Shown here piece after piece: positions 7,749 to 16,569 of a DNA stretch of 64,000 nt. A program made the translations under genes and the position numbers. Below the pieces are notes generated by a model that searched no databases, was not told the DNA's origin, and saw only the letters and a program-made list of their open reading frames with translations. The stretch covers positions 186,001-250,000 of the forward strand of contig NZ_FWFT01000005.1 in the NCBI RefSeq assembly GCF_900172275.1. Reading direction: 5' to 3'. Numbering within the stretch: the stretch's first letter is position 1; every line of letters begins with the position of its first letter. The stretch is from Pseudooctadecabacter jejudonensis (lineage in GTDB: Bacteria; Pseudomonadota; Alphaproteobacteria; Rhodobacterales; Rhodobacteraceae).

Positions 7749-9821
7749 TTAGCGCCGCCCTTCGCGCAGCCAAGCACCAATCACCAACAGTGCGGCCAAC
7801 ACCAGCGCAGCCCATGCGGGCAACAGCGGTGACACGCTGATATCTGCGGTCCGGTAGGCATCACGGGGGGTGATCCCGATCCATCCATTGCCAATGGCAG
7901 GGCGACCCGCGCGAACGGCGCGGACAGACGGTTGGCCGTCTTCCAGGATGCTGACACCGCCATTCGTTCCAGCGACAAGATCGGCCATCACATCGGCGCC
8001 CGCGATCGTCTGTTCGAATTCACGCGGCGCAGCAGGGCCAAGGGCGATCACCGTTTCCGTCGCACTGTCGGTAAGTCGGTAAAGGCCCACCTCCGGCGCG
8101 TCCCACAACAGTTCACGCCGCCCGGGCGAGGTCTCTTCAAGCTGGACAATGGTTTCGGTGCCGTCTGGATGAACTATCGTTACGTCGCCTGTGTCCTCTT
8201 CCAGGGACCGCCGGATGATCCGCATGGTCAGGCCGTTCGGTTCCACCCAGAGGGCTTCCTCCTCCAACTCCGGTTCCTTCATCATCCAATGGGCCAAGCG
8301 GCGCAGAAGTTCCAACTGCGGGCCACCGCCCTCATACCCCCGATCCCAGAGCCAGGAATGATCTGACGCCATCAGGGCCACACGCCCTTCGCCGACACGG
8401 TCCAGCATCAGCAGCGGTTGGTCGTTGATGCCTGTCATCACAACATCCGCCGTGGGGCTTGGCGTGACCTCAACATGGCGGAACCAGCGGCCCCAGCCGG
8501 GCACGCCGTCTTGTGTGGGGGCGGGGGCGAATTCGGCCAGTCCTTCGGTCACGGGATGCCGCTCCCCCAGATCAGAGATCATAGGCGTAAAGCCCTCCTC
8601 ATAGACCCGCGCCGTTGGCGCACCAGGCAGCACAGCCCCAAGCGGTGAGCGGTAGATGCTGTCAGCGGTCGCATAATCCGGCCCGGCGGAGATCAGGACA
8701 GCCCCGCCGTTCTGCACATATGTCCCGATATTATCGAGGTACGTGGACGGCAAAATGCCCCGCCGCTTGTAGCGGTCAAAGATGATCAGATCGAATTCAT
8801 CCACCTTTTCCAGGAACAATTCGCGCGTTGGGAAAGCAATGAGGCTCAGCTCATTTACGGGCACGCCGTCCTGTTTTTCAGGGGGGCGCAGAATGGTGAA
8901 ATGCACCAGATCGACAGAGCTGTCGGATTTCAGAAGGTTGCGCCACGTGCGTTCGCCTGCATGGGGTTCCCCACTGACCAAAAGCACGCGCAAGCGGTCG
9001 CGTACCCCGTTGATCTGCACGACCGCTTCGTTGTTGCGGTCGGTCAATTCGCCGTCTGCCACGGGGGTGGCGAACTGCATGACGTTCATGCCGCCATGGG
9101 GCAGATCAATCGGCAGTTCGATGTCTTCATTGACGGGGATCTGAAACGCCAAGGGCGCGCCGCCATCAATGGCGATGGTCAGATCTACGGCCTCGGTCTG
9201 GGGGGCCGCACCTTGGTCTTCCACACGCAAGGTCAGGGTCACGGGTTCGCCCAAAATGGCAAAGGCGGGCGCGTTGCGGACGATCAGGCGGCGGTCCCAA
9301 TCCTCATCCTTGCCCGTCAGCAACACCTGCAAAGGGGCGGGCAAAACAGGCGGGGCGGCGGGCAGATCATGCAACCGGCCGTCCGTGATCAAAACCATGC
9401 CCGCCACACGGGCCTGCGGCTCTTCGGATAAGGCCTCTGACAAGGCCATCATCAATTCGGTGCCGCCATCGCCCTCCGCGTCCCCCAAACGGGACACGCG
9501 CAGTTCGGTGTTGGGGCGGTCGGCGATTTCGGCCTGCAGATGCGCCAAGGCTTCCGCGGTTTGGTCAGGCCGGTCCGCGATCCTCTGACTGGCGCTTTCG
9601 TCGATGATCGCAATCACAATATCGGAAAGGCTATCGCGGTCCTCTTCTTGCAGCGACGGGTTGGCCATGGCCCCCAGCAGGACAACTGCGGCCAAGGCCC
9701 GCAAGATCCAGCCCACCAGCCCGCGCCAAACCGCAACGCCCAACCCCAAAACAGCCACCGCCGCCAGCACATATAGAACGACCAAAGGGACCAGCGGATC
9801 CAGAATAACGCTGCCTGTCAT
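7749..9821 (-). CDS. Membrane protein with VWA-like and GATase-like domains
   Basis: This 690-aa protein has two N-terminal helices (about 9-50) and one near the C-terminus (LLPAWAALVLAALLVIG). The periplasmic part starts with a VWA-like fold carrying a MIDAS-type motif DESAS (about 73-77) and a GMVLITDGR strand. A glutamine-amidotransferase-like domain (about 330-480, LIIFDRY...GGAVLISAG) follows, without an obvious catalytic Cys. It is the last gene of moxR-DUF58-DUF4159-this gene. Operons of this composition are linked to metal or chaperone-assisted maturation and envelope stress in other bacteria; the role here is inferred. Confidence 0.8.
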   Translation of the reverse strand: MTGSVILDPLVPLVVLYVLAAVAVLGLGVAVWRGLVGWILRALAAVVLLGAMANPSLQEEDRDSLSDIVIAIIDESASQRIADRPDQTAEALAHLQAEIADRPNTELRVSRLGDAEGDGGTELMMALSEALSEEPQARVAGMVLITDGRLHDLPAAPPVLPAPLQVLLTGKDEDWDRRLIVRNAPAFAILGEPVTLTLRVEDQGAAPQTEAVDLTIAIDGGAPLAFQIPVNEDIELPIDLPHGGMNVMQFATPVADGELTDRNNEAVVQINGVRDRLRVLLVSGEPHAGERTWRNLLKSDSSVDLVHFTILRPPEKQDGVPVNELSLIAFPTRELFLEKVDEFDLIIFDRYKRRGILPSTYLDNIGTYVQNGGAVLISAGPDYATADSIYRSPLGAVLPGAPTARVYEEGFTPMISDLGERHPVTEGLAEFAPAPTQDGVPGWGRWFRHVEVTPSPTADVVMTGINDQPLLMLDRVGEGRVALMASDHSWLWDRGYEGGGPQLELLRRLAHWMMKEPELEEEALWVEPNGLTMRIIRRSLEEDTGDVTIVHPDGTETIVQLEETSPGRRELLWDAPEVGLYRLTDSATETVIALGPAAPREFEQTIAGADVMADLVAGTNGGVSILEDGQPSVRAVRAGRPAIGNGWIGITPRDAYRTADISVSPLLPAWAALVLAALLVIGAWLREGRR

Positions 9822-9833
9822 AGGCCGTCCCCT

Positions 9834-9860
9834 CGTTTCGCTGTTTCAAAAATATGCAAA
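9834..9860 (-). repeat. T-rich intergenic element, exact 27-bp copy of 30866-30892
   Basis: On the minus strand this reads TTTGCATATTTTTGAAACAG followed by CGAAACG. The same 27 bases occur on the plus strand at 30866-30892. Here the element ends 12 bases before the start codon at 9821. Confidence 0.85.
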
Positions 9861-9873
9861 TCCCACGCAGCCA

Positions 9874-12633
9874 TTATTGTCCCAACCTATCCAGTAGGGC
9901 GGGCACGTGAACTTGGTCGGATTTATAATTGCCCGTCAGCACATGCATGATCAGGTTGACCCCGAACCGCATCGCAATCTCCCGTTGACGTTCTCCTGCC
10001 ATGCCGCGTCCGATGGGCACCATCGCATTGCCAGATCGGTCCTGCGCCCAGGCGGCGGCCCAGTCATTGCCGCCCACGACCACGGGTGTCACGCCATCGT
10101 TCAAATCGCGAAACGGCATTCCATCGGCCTGTGCCGCATTGGCGGGGGCGGCCTCAACCCAGACATCGCGGCTGGGGTGGCGGCCGGGGAAGTCTTGAAG
10201 CAAATAGAAGGTCCGCGTCAGGACATGATCTTGCGGGATGGGTTCAAGTGCGGGAATATCGAGGCCCCGGGCAATCGCCTGCAGCTTACGCCCCTCGGGG
10301 CTGGCGGAGCCAAACCGCGCCAGATCGGCATCGCGGGTGTCAAACAGGATCATGCCACCACTGCGCAGATAGCGGTTCAGCTTGGCATAGGCCTCCCGCG
10401 TGGGCAGGGGCTGATCGGCGGTGACGGGCCAGTAGATGAAGGGAAAGAACGCCAGCTCGTCCACCTCAATGTCTATCCCAACGGGCAACGTGGGTTCAAT
10501 CGAGGTGCGTTGGAACAGCGTGTTGGACAGCCCGTAAAGCCCTGCATCCGACATCTCATCCACGCGCGGCTCACCGGTGATGACATAGGCCAGCTGGACG
10601 TTCGACGTGGCCTCAATCGCAAAACTGTCGTCCTGAGCCTGCACATCCACGGGCACGCTGACCACGGCAAGCGCCACCATCGCTGCGGCCGCGGCGCGTG
10701 GGCCGCGCAGACGGCCCGACAGCGCGAGTGAGGCGATAATATCAAAGCTGAGCAACACAAGGGCTGCAGCCAGCAGCCAGCCTTTCAAAAGCGTTTCGCG
10801 CACCACGGCGAGGCCCTCCACTGTGATCCGAGCGGGCCATACTGTCGGCGCAAGGCGCGTGTCCGGACCGATGACATTCACCGCGATCCGCCGGTCGTCC
10901 CCAGCATAAAGGCCGGGCAGCATATCGGCTGAGGGTGTCGCAGTGGCGAGGTCTTCGCCCGCGACGCCGGGCAATGTGTCTGCGCGCTCAAGGTCGCCGA
11001 ATCCGTTCAATACGTCTTCTGGTAGCCATGTCGTACCTGCGAGGTCCTCTGCCGTGGGGGCCGCGGGACGCGTTGAAATGGCCATGCGTTCCAACATCTG
11101 CACGAACAGGCCGGACAGCGGCAATGTGGACCATTCGGCGTTGGCGGTGACGTGGAACAGCACGACGGAGCCTTGGCCCAAAGATTTGCGGGTGACCAAG
11201 GGCGTGCCATCGGCCAGCACGGCGATCACCCGGTCAGATAAGGTGGGGTCGGGCTGCGCCATGACCTGTGCGGTGACCTCAACATCGTCAGGCACGGTTA
11301 GCCCGAAAAAAGGCGACGCTTCGGGGAAGGGGGCCAGGGCCTTTGGTTCACCCCATGACATGGCGCCCCCGATCGAGCGACCGCCCGCGCGCAGACGCAC
11401 CGGCATCAAAGGGTCCTCTTCGCTGCGGGAAATGTCGGAGGACGCGAGGCGGGGGCCTGCGAACCGCACCAAAAGGCCGCCGTTTTCCACCCATTCGGTG
11501 GTCGCGTCTGCCTCAATCGCGGTCAGGTTGGCGACATCGGCCAGAATGATCACATCGGGATTGGCCAAAAGCACGTCTTCAAGGGTGCCTTCGATCAGGT
11601 CTGCCGTGGGGATCAGAGCCTGTTCGAGGTAATGTAGCGGCGACAACAGATCGAGGGTTTCGGTGTCAGACGCGCCCGCCAGCAAGGCGACCTCACGTCG
11701 TTTGAGGGCGTCATCGGTGAGGGTGACTGCACCGGCGGACCGCACGCCTTCCACCTCAAATCGGGTGACGCGGTTGCGCAGCTCTGGGGGCAGATCGAAG
11801 GTTGCGACCGCGTCGGTTGCATCCTCGGTGAAGTCTGCGGGGGCGGTGGCAAGACGACGTTCGACGCCTGCAGGATCAAGGCCAAACGCCGCAATGGGCA
11901 CGGCCCGCGCAGTGCCGGGCGTGGCGCGCTGAAGCGTGACGTTCACGGTGGTGTCGTCAATGGTGGCGGGTTGCAACCCAAGGATCGCACGGGGGCTTTC
12001 AAAGACTGTCACAGTGCCACGGTTTTCGAGGGCTGCCAGGAGCGTGTCGCGTGTGTCGCGGGCCAGCCCGTCGGACAGCCAGAACGTATCAAATGTGCCG
12101 TCCAACGTCTCAATCCAGTCGGCTAGCGTGCTGTCTGTCGGGGCAAAGGGGGCCGGTTGCAATGAGGGGAGCGTTTGCTGCACCGCTTGTGCATCCCGAA
12201 AGACCAGAGGGCCAGCGGGCAGGTCAGTGAGGCTGATCAGGGCGGCCGAGCGCCCATCGCGGGCGGCCTCATCCAGGGCGGCGTCGATCCGGTCTTGACG
12301 CCGTTGCCAATCACGTGCCGACGCCCAGCTGCCGTCGGTAAGGACCAGCAGCGGCCCGCTGCCGGGGGCGCGGTCTTGCGGGTTCAGCACGGGGCCTGCG
12401 AAGGCCGTGATGATGGCGGCGACAGCGGCGAGGCGCAGCAGCAACAGCCACCATGGCGTGCGGTCCGATTGGCTGTCTTCATCCGCAAGGCCCAACAGCA
12501 GGGCCACACCGGGAAAGCGGCGGCGGATCGGAGCAGGCGGCACGGCGCGCAGCAGCACCCAGAGGATCGGCAAGATGATCAAGCCGAGCAAGAGCCACGG
12601 CGCGGTAAAGGCCAGAGAGCCGAGGGTCAGCAT
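9874..12633 (-). CDS. Large membrane protein, BatA-like N-terminus and DUF4159 C-terminus
   Basis: This 919-aa protein opens with the BatA/aerotolerance N-terminal module: a helix LTLGSLAFTAPWLLLGLIIL, an arginine-rich RRRFPG turn and a second helix near 62-82. A long periplasmic segment with VWA-like character (VLTDGSWASARDWQ) follows. Two helices come around 640-690, then a C-terminal DUF4159 domain (NVQLAYVITG...DELAFFPFIYWP...GGMILFDTRDAD). DUF4159 resembles a GATase/ThuA fold. The ATG at 12633 has a proper hydrophobic start. It sits between the DUF58 and VWA/GATase genes, on one strand. Confidence 0.85.
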   Translation of the reverse strand: MLTLGSLAFTAPWLLLGLIILPILWVLLRAVPPAPIRRRFPGVALLLGLADEDSQSDRTPWWLLLLRLAAVAAIITAFAGPVLNPQDRAPGSGPLLVLTDGSWASARDWQRRQDRIDAALDEAARDGRSAALISLTDLPAGPLVFRDAQAVQQTLPSLQPAPFAPTDSTLADWIETLDGTFDTFWLSDGLARDTRDTLLAALENRGTVTVFESPRAILGLQPATIDDTTVNVTLQRATPGTARAVPIAAFGLDPAGVERRLATAPADFTEDATDAVATFDLPPELRNRVTRFEVEGVRSAGAVTLTDDALKRREVALLAGASDTETLDLLSPLHYLEQALIPTADLIEGTLEDVLLANPDVIILADVANLTAIEADATTEWVENGGLLVRFAGPRLASSDISRSEEDPLMPVRLRAGGRSIGGAMSWGEPKALAPFPEASPFFGLTVPDDVEVTAQVMAQPDPTLSDRVIAVLADGTPLVTRKSLGQGSVVLFHVTANAEWSTLPLSGLFVQMLERMAISTRPAAPTAEDLAGTTWLPEDVLNGFGDLERADTLPGVAGEDLATATPSADMLPGLYAGDDRRIAVNVIGPDTRLAPTVWPARITVEGLAVVRETLLKGWLLAAALVLLSFDIIASLALSGRLRGPRAAAAAMVALAVVSVPVDVQAQDDSFAIEATSNVQLAYVITGEPRVDEMSDAGLYGLSNTLFQRTSIEPTLPVGIDIEVDELAFFPFIYWPVTADQPLPTREAYAKLNRYLRSGGMILFDTRDADLARFGSASPEGRKLQAIARGLDIPALEPIPQDHVLTRTFYLLQDFPGRHPSRDVWVEAAPANAAQADGMPFRDLNDGVTPVVVGGNDWAAAWAQDRSGNAMVPIGRGMAGERQREIAMRFGVNLIMHVLTGNYKSDQVHVPALLDRLGQ

Positions 12634-12677
12634 GGTGTGCCCCCAGCTGGCTGGAGGGCCTGTTGCGACGGTGCAGT

Positions 12678-12735
12678 GGGGGCGCTGCCCCCCGGCCTGC
12701 GGCCGCCCCCCGGGATATTTTCAAAACAAAGACAG
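12678..12735 (+). repeat. GC-hairpin plus T-rich element, reverse orientation
   Basis: GGGGGC-GCT-GCCCCC (12678-12692) and GGCC-TGC-GGCC (12694-12704) are followed by GGGATATTTTCAAAACAAAG. This is the same architecture as the other T-rich elements, but here it points against the direction of the operon, between DUF58 and DUF4159 genes. Confidence 0.65.
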
Positions 12736-12760
12736 AAGGCTGTTTGGGATCGGTCGCGCA

Positions 12761-13636
12761 TCATGTCCGGCGTTCCAATGCGGCATAGACCCACAACACC
12801 GCCGATGCAGCGCTTTGGTCGGTGTGGTGGGTGTGAAATTGCCAGCCGCAGGTGCGGGCGAGGGCCGCCAGACGGTCTTTGCGCTCTGCCAGTCTGTCCA
12901 AGTACCGGTCGCGCAGATCGCGGGCTTTGAGGGTTTCGTGTGTGATCTCTCCGGACATGCTCTCGAAGATGGTGCGGCCGTCGAAGGGGAAGGCCTCCTC
13001 GGCGGGATCGAGGATCTGGACCAGCGCGCCGCGCACGTCCGCATCGGCAGCTTTGGTCATTGCGGCCTCAATCTCTGTGATGTCGCCCATGAAATCCGAG
13101 ACGAACAATGCGCGCGAATGGCGCAACATGCCACGGGTGTCAGGGGTCGCGAAGTCGGCGTCTGAAGTCGCGCAGAGCAGGTGCGCCATCTGGGCGATCT
13201 GCGCTTCACCCCGCTTGGGGGGGAGTTGATTGCCCGTCAGCCCGACACGTTCGCCCCCGCGCAGAAGCAGAATGGCGGTGGCAAGGGCAAGGCTGCGGGC
13301 GCGCTGCGCTTTGGTCACGCCGGATTTGAGGGTGGTAAAACCCATAGAGGCCCCTGGATCGACCCACATCAGGACCGATTGTGCGATTTGCCATTCCTTG
13401 TCCTGCACGAATTGCGCGTCAGAGCGGGCGGAGCGGCGCCAGTCGATGCTGCGCATTTCATCGTGGTTTTGCGCGGGTCGGTATTGCCAAAAGGTGTCAC
13501 CCAGACCCGCACGTCTGCGCCCGTGGTCGCCCACCAGAACCGTCGCGGCCAAATGTTCCGCCTCGGCCAGAAGGGGCGGAAATGGCGCGGCGAGGTCTTC
13601 GGACGCCGTTCTGAGGGACAGGGGTGTGTCGATCAT
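12761..13636 (-). CDS. DUF58 domain protein
   Basis: This 291-aa cytoplasmic protein carries the DUF58 signature DEMRSIDWRRSARSD (about 60-74), followed by a VWA-like core with the strand VLMWVDPGASM in place of the canonical DxSxS. It normally acts as partner of a MoxR ATPase. Its ATG overlaps the moxR stop (ATGA), showing translational coupling. The C-terminus ends FHTHHTDQSAASAVLWVYAALERRT. Confidence 0.9.
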   Translation of the reverse strand: MIDTPLSLRTASEDLAAPFPPLLAEAEHLAATVLVGDHGRRRAGLGDTFWQYRPAQNHDEMRSIDWRRSARSDAQFVQDKEWQIAQSVLMWVDPGASMGFTTLKSGVTKAQRARSLALATAILLLRGGERVGLTGNQLPPKRGEAQIAQMAHLLCATSDADFATPDTRGMLRHSRALFVSDFMGDITEIEAAMTKAADADVRGALVQILDPAEEAFPFDGRTIFESMSGEITHETLKARDLRDRYLDRLAERKDRLAALARTCGWQFHTHHTDQSAASAVLWVYAALERRT

Positions 13637-14640
13637 GCCGCGGCGGTCACGCGGGTGATGTCGGAGGCCACTTGATCAATGAGCGCATGCAAGTTTTCGC
13701 CGCGGGCGCGCGCGGCAAAGCTGAGCGCCATGCGGTGGGTGAGCACGGGGGCGGCCATGGCGCGCACATCTTCGGCAGAGGGCACAAGACGGCCACGCAA
13801 AAGGGCCTCGGCCCGCACGGTGAGCATCAGCGACTGTGCCGCACGGGGGCCCGGGCCCCAACTGACGGAATTGCGCACCATGTCAGGCGCGCTTTCATCG
13901 TCGGGACGGCAGGCACGCACCAGATCGAGGATCATTTCCACAATGGCGTCGCCCACAGGCATGCGGCGCAGCAATGTCTGGGCCGCCAGCAGTTCGGCGC
14001 CAGTGAAGACGGCCGTGGCGGCGTCTTCGGCGGTGCCTGTCGTGGCCAGCAGGATGTCGCGTTCCGTGTCGCGGGTGGGATAGGGCACATCGATCTGAAC
14101 CAAGAAACGGTCAAGCTGGGCTTCGGGAAGGGGGTATGTCCCCTCTTGTTCGATGGGGTTTTGCGTGGCCAGCACGTGGAAGGGCTGTCCGAGGGGGCGA
14201 TGTTCGCCCGCGATCGTGACCTCTTTTTCCTGCATGGCCTGCAACAGGGCCGACTGCGTGCGTGGGGAAGCGCGGTTGATTTCATCGGCCATCAGCAGCT
14301 GACAGAAAATAGGTCCTTCGATGAACCGAAAATCACGGGTGCCGTCGGCGGCTGTTTCCAAGACTTCGGAGCCCAGAATATCGGCAGGCATCAAGTCAGG
14401 CGTGAACTGCACGCGGTTGCCGTCCAGCCCCATGACCGTGGACAGGGTGTCCACCAAACGGGTTTTGCCCAAGCCCGGCAGGCCGATCAGCAAGGCATGT
14501 CCGCCGCACAAAAGCGACGCCAACGTCAAGTCAACGACCTGATCCTGTCCAATAAAACGTTTCGCGATTGAGGCGCGGGCCTCAGCCAGTTTGCCCCCGA
14601 GGGTCTCGATTTGCGTGACAAGCTCTGCGTCGGTTGCCAT
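13633..14640 (-). CDS. moxR: MoxR-family AAA+ ATPase
   Basis: This 335-aa MoxR/RavA-class AAA+ chaperone has a Walker A GLPGLGKT, a Walker B with LLMADEINR, and the family sequence NPIEQEGTYPLPEAQLDRF. The ATG at 14640 (MATDAELVTQ) is preceded by GGAG at a good distance; an in-frame ATG 24 bases upstream is less likely. It is the first gene of the four-gene moxR-DUF58-DUF4159-GATase operon and divergent from the DUF1285 gene 66 bases away. Confidence 0.95.
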   Translation of the reverse strand: MATDAELVTQIETLGGKLAEARASIAKRFIGQDQVVDLTLASLLCGGHALLIGLPGLGKTRLVDTLSTVMGLDGNRVQFTPDLMPADILGSEVLETAADGTRDFRFIEGPIFCQLLMADEINRASPRTQSALLQAMQEKEVTIAGEHRPLGQPFHVLATQNPIEQEGTYPLPEAQLDRFLVQIDVPYPTRDTERDILLATTGTAEDAATAVFTGAELLAAQTLLRRMPVGDAIVEMILDLVRACRPDDESAPDMVRNSVSWGPGPRAAQSLMLTVRAEALLRGRLVPSAEDVRAMAAPVLTHRMALSFAARARGENLHALIDQVASDITRVTAAA

Positions 14641-14706
14641 GGTCAACGTCTCCTTCAGGGTCATATAGTACGGCCTACAGTTGAACAGATATCGCGATGG
14701 ACCCCA

Positions 14707-15300
14707 ATGGCAAAAACAAACCAAAGTGATGGCACCTTGAACGTCTCGGCGGAAAGTCTCGCATCGTCGGCGCGGGCGGCCCACAGCACCCGCGGGTTGC
14801 CACCGGTTGAGGACTGGAACCCGCCGTTTTGTGGTGATCTGGATATGCGGATCGCGCGGGACGGGACGTGGTTTTATCTGGGCACGCCGATTGGGCGGCC
14901 TGAGTTGGTGAAGCTGTTTTCGACGATCATCCGCCGCGATGGGGATGATTATTTTCTTGTCACTCCGGTCGAAAGGGTCGGGATCACGGTGGATGATGCG
15001 CCGTTTGTGGCGGTGGATTTTGATGCGGCCCGCGCCGGGTTGCGGTTTGTGACCAATGTGGGCGATGCCGTGGTCGCGGGCCCTGATCATCCGATCCGCG
15101 TAGTGCGGGACGCCCAAACGGGGGAGCCGTCGCCGTATATTTTGATCCGTCGCAATCTTGAGGCGCTGATTGATCGCAAATCGTTCTACCGGCTGGTTGA
15201 GTTGGGCGAGGTCGAAAAGATGGACGGCGACGACTGGTTTGGGGTGCGGTCTGGGGGCGCTTTTTTCGGCATTTGCCCCGCGCTTGAGCTTGACCTCTGA
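14707..15300 (+). CDS. DUF1285 domain protein
   Basis: This 197-aa soluble protein matches the DUF1285 family. Key segments are PPVEDWNPPFCGDLDMRIARDGTW-type opening (about 30-50), GTPIGRPELVKLFSTIIRRD and YFLVTPVE. DUF1285 is a PH-like fold of unknown function. The start at 14707 was chosen over an upstream in-frame ATG that lies inside the divergent moxR start. Its stop overlaps the hyi start (TGATG), so the pair is coupled. In other roseobacters it also neighbours moxR. Confidence 0.88.
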   Translation: MAKTNQSDGTLNVSAESLASSARAAHSTRGLPPVEDWNPPFCGDLDMRIARDGTWFYLGTPIGRPELVKLFSTIIRRDGDDYFLVTPVERVGITVDDAPFVAVDFDAARAGLRFVTNVGDAVVAGPDHPIRVVRDAQTGEPSPYILIRRNLEALIDRKSFYRLVELGEVEKMDGDDWFGVRSGGAFFGICPALELDL

Positions 15301-16055
15301 TGCCGCGGTTTTGTGCCAATCTATCGATGTTGTTTGGGGAAGTTCCGTTGCTGGAGCGCCCTGCAGCTGCGGCACGGGCAGGGTTTGAGGGCGTCGAGGT
15401 TCTGTTTCCTTATGATGAAAACGCGGCTGATTTGGGCACGGCATTGGCCAAGGCCAAGATGCCGCTGGCTTTGATCAACTGCCCACCGCCCAATTACGCG
15501 GACCCTGATGGCCCGCGGGGCTTTGCGGCTGTGCCCGGGCAAGAACAGCGGTTTCAGCAGGCCTTTCGCCGGACGCTGCGCTATGCGGGGGCGCTGGGCG
15601 CGGAGCACATACATATCATGGCGGGGGTGGCCGAGGGGGATGCGGCGAAGGCCGTCTTTATCCAGAACCTGACATGGGCGGCGGCGTTTGCGCCCAAGCA
15701 GTCGTTGACGATTGAACCGATCAACCGCCACGACATGCCGGGTTACTTCCTGAATGATTTCACCCTTGCGCTGGAGGTCTTGGAGGCCGTTGGGGCCAAG
15801 ACCCTTGGTCTGCAATTTGATGTTTATCACGCAGCGCGGATGGGGCTCGATGTGATGCAGACATGGGAGGCCGTGAAGGGGCATGTGCGCCATGTGCAGG
15901 TGGGCAGTGTGCCGGATCGACATGAACCGATTGGCGGCGATTTCGACTATCCCGCGTTCTTTCAGGCCTTGGACAAAGGGAAATTCAAAGGCTGGGTCAG
16001 TGGGGAATATCGCCCCAAGGGGCGGACCGAAGACGGGCTGGACTGGATAAAATAA
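15300..16055 (+). CDS. hyi: Hydroxypyruvate isomerase
   Basis: This 251-aa xylose-isomerase-like TIM barrel interconverts hydroxypyruvate and tartronate semialdehyde in glyoxylate metabolism. Recognisable parts are MPRFCANLSMLFGEVPLLER at the start, GAEHIHIMAG (about 100), LTIEPINRHDMPGYFL with the metal-binding Glu (about 141) and LQFDVYHAARM with the Asp/His pair. The length is normal. It overlaps the DUF1285 gene by TGATG. Function fits with the glycolate oxidase genes 9 kb away, which produce glyoxylate. Confidence 0.92.
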   Translation: MPRFCANLSMLFGEVPLLERPAAAARAGFEGVEVLFPYDENAADLGTALAKAKMPLALINCPPPNYADPDGPRGFAAVPGQEQRFQQAFRRTLRYAGALGAEHIHIMAGVAEGDAAKAVFIQNLTWAAAFAPKQSLTIEPINRHDMPGYFLNDFTLALEVLEAVGAKTLGLQFDVYHAARMGLDVMQTWEAVKGHVRHVQVGSVPDRHEPIGGDFDYPAFFQALDKGKFKGWVSGEYRPKGRTEDGLDWIK

Positions 16056-16080
16056 CGTGTCTGTTTGCGCTGGTGTTTGA

Positions 16081-16102
16081 TGCTGACATAATGCTGTCAG
16101 CA
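16081..16102. promoter_or_regulatory. 22-bp inverted repeat TGCTGACA-N6-TGTCAGCA
   Basis: Perfect 8-bp arms (16081-16088 and 16095-16102) surround TAATGC, 54 bases upstream of the VOC gene. No T run follows, so it is not a typical terminator for hyi. TGACA...TGTCA half sites suit the YafY/WYL regulator encoded at 16570, which makes autoregulation of the VOC-yafY pair a reasonable hypothesis. Confidence 0.5.
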
Positions 16103-16155
16103 GGGGTGTGTCACATAGGGTCATCAACACTTTGATCCCTTAAGGAGACACGAAA

Positions 16156-16527
16156 ATGCAAGCCTATGTTGTTTGGACTGAAATCCCCGTCACCGATCTG
16201 AAATCGTCCTGCGATTTTTATGGGTCGGTGTTTGGCTGGACCATGGAAATCACCCAGATGGGCCCCAATGATGTGGCGATGTTCAATGCTGTGACGGATG
16301 ACGATGAGATGGTCGTGGGCGGGCATCTGTACCCAGGCACGCCAGCCTCGTCCGGGTCGACCATTCACATCGCGGTTCCCGATACGGCAGAGGCCGCAGC
16401 ACGCCGGTGTGTGGCGGCGGGTGGCCAAGTCATGGGGCCGGTCATCGACATTCCGCAAGGACGGTTTCAATATGCAACCGACCCTGATGGCAATTCCATC
16501 GCGCTGTTCGAAACGCGGCCTCACTAG
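16156..16527 (+). CDS. VOC (glyoxalase/bleomycin-resistance) family protein
   Basis: This 123-aa protein is a single vicinal-oxygen-chelate domain: VVWTEIPVTDLKSSCDFYGSVFGW at the start and FQYATDPDGNSIALFE at the end, with paired beta-alpha-beta-beta-beta units. The residues E8 (in WTEIPV) and E118 (LFE) are at the usual metal positions. The substrate is unknown. AAGGAG lies 10 bases before the ATG. It is followed by a YafY-type regulator on the same strand, a pairing often seen in alphaproteobacteria. Confidence 0.9.
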   Translation: MQAYVVWTEIPVTDLKSSCDFYGSVFGWTMEITQMGPNDVAMFNAVTDDDEMVVGGHLYPGTPASSGSTIHIAVPDTAEAAARRCVAAGGQVMGPVIDIPQGRFQYATDPDGNSIALFETRPH

Positions 16528-16569
16528 AAAGGACGCCGGTATGAAACACTTCCCCATGAGACACGTTCC

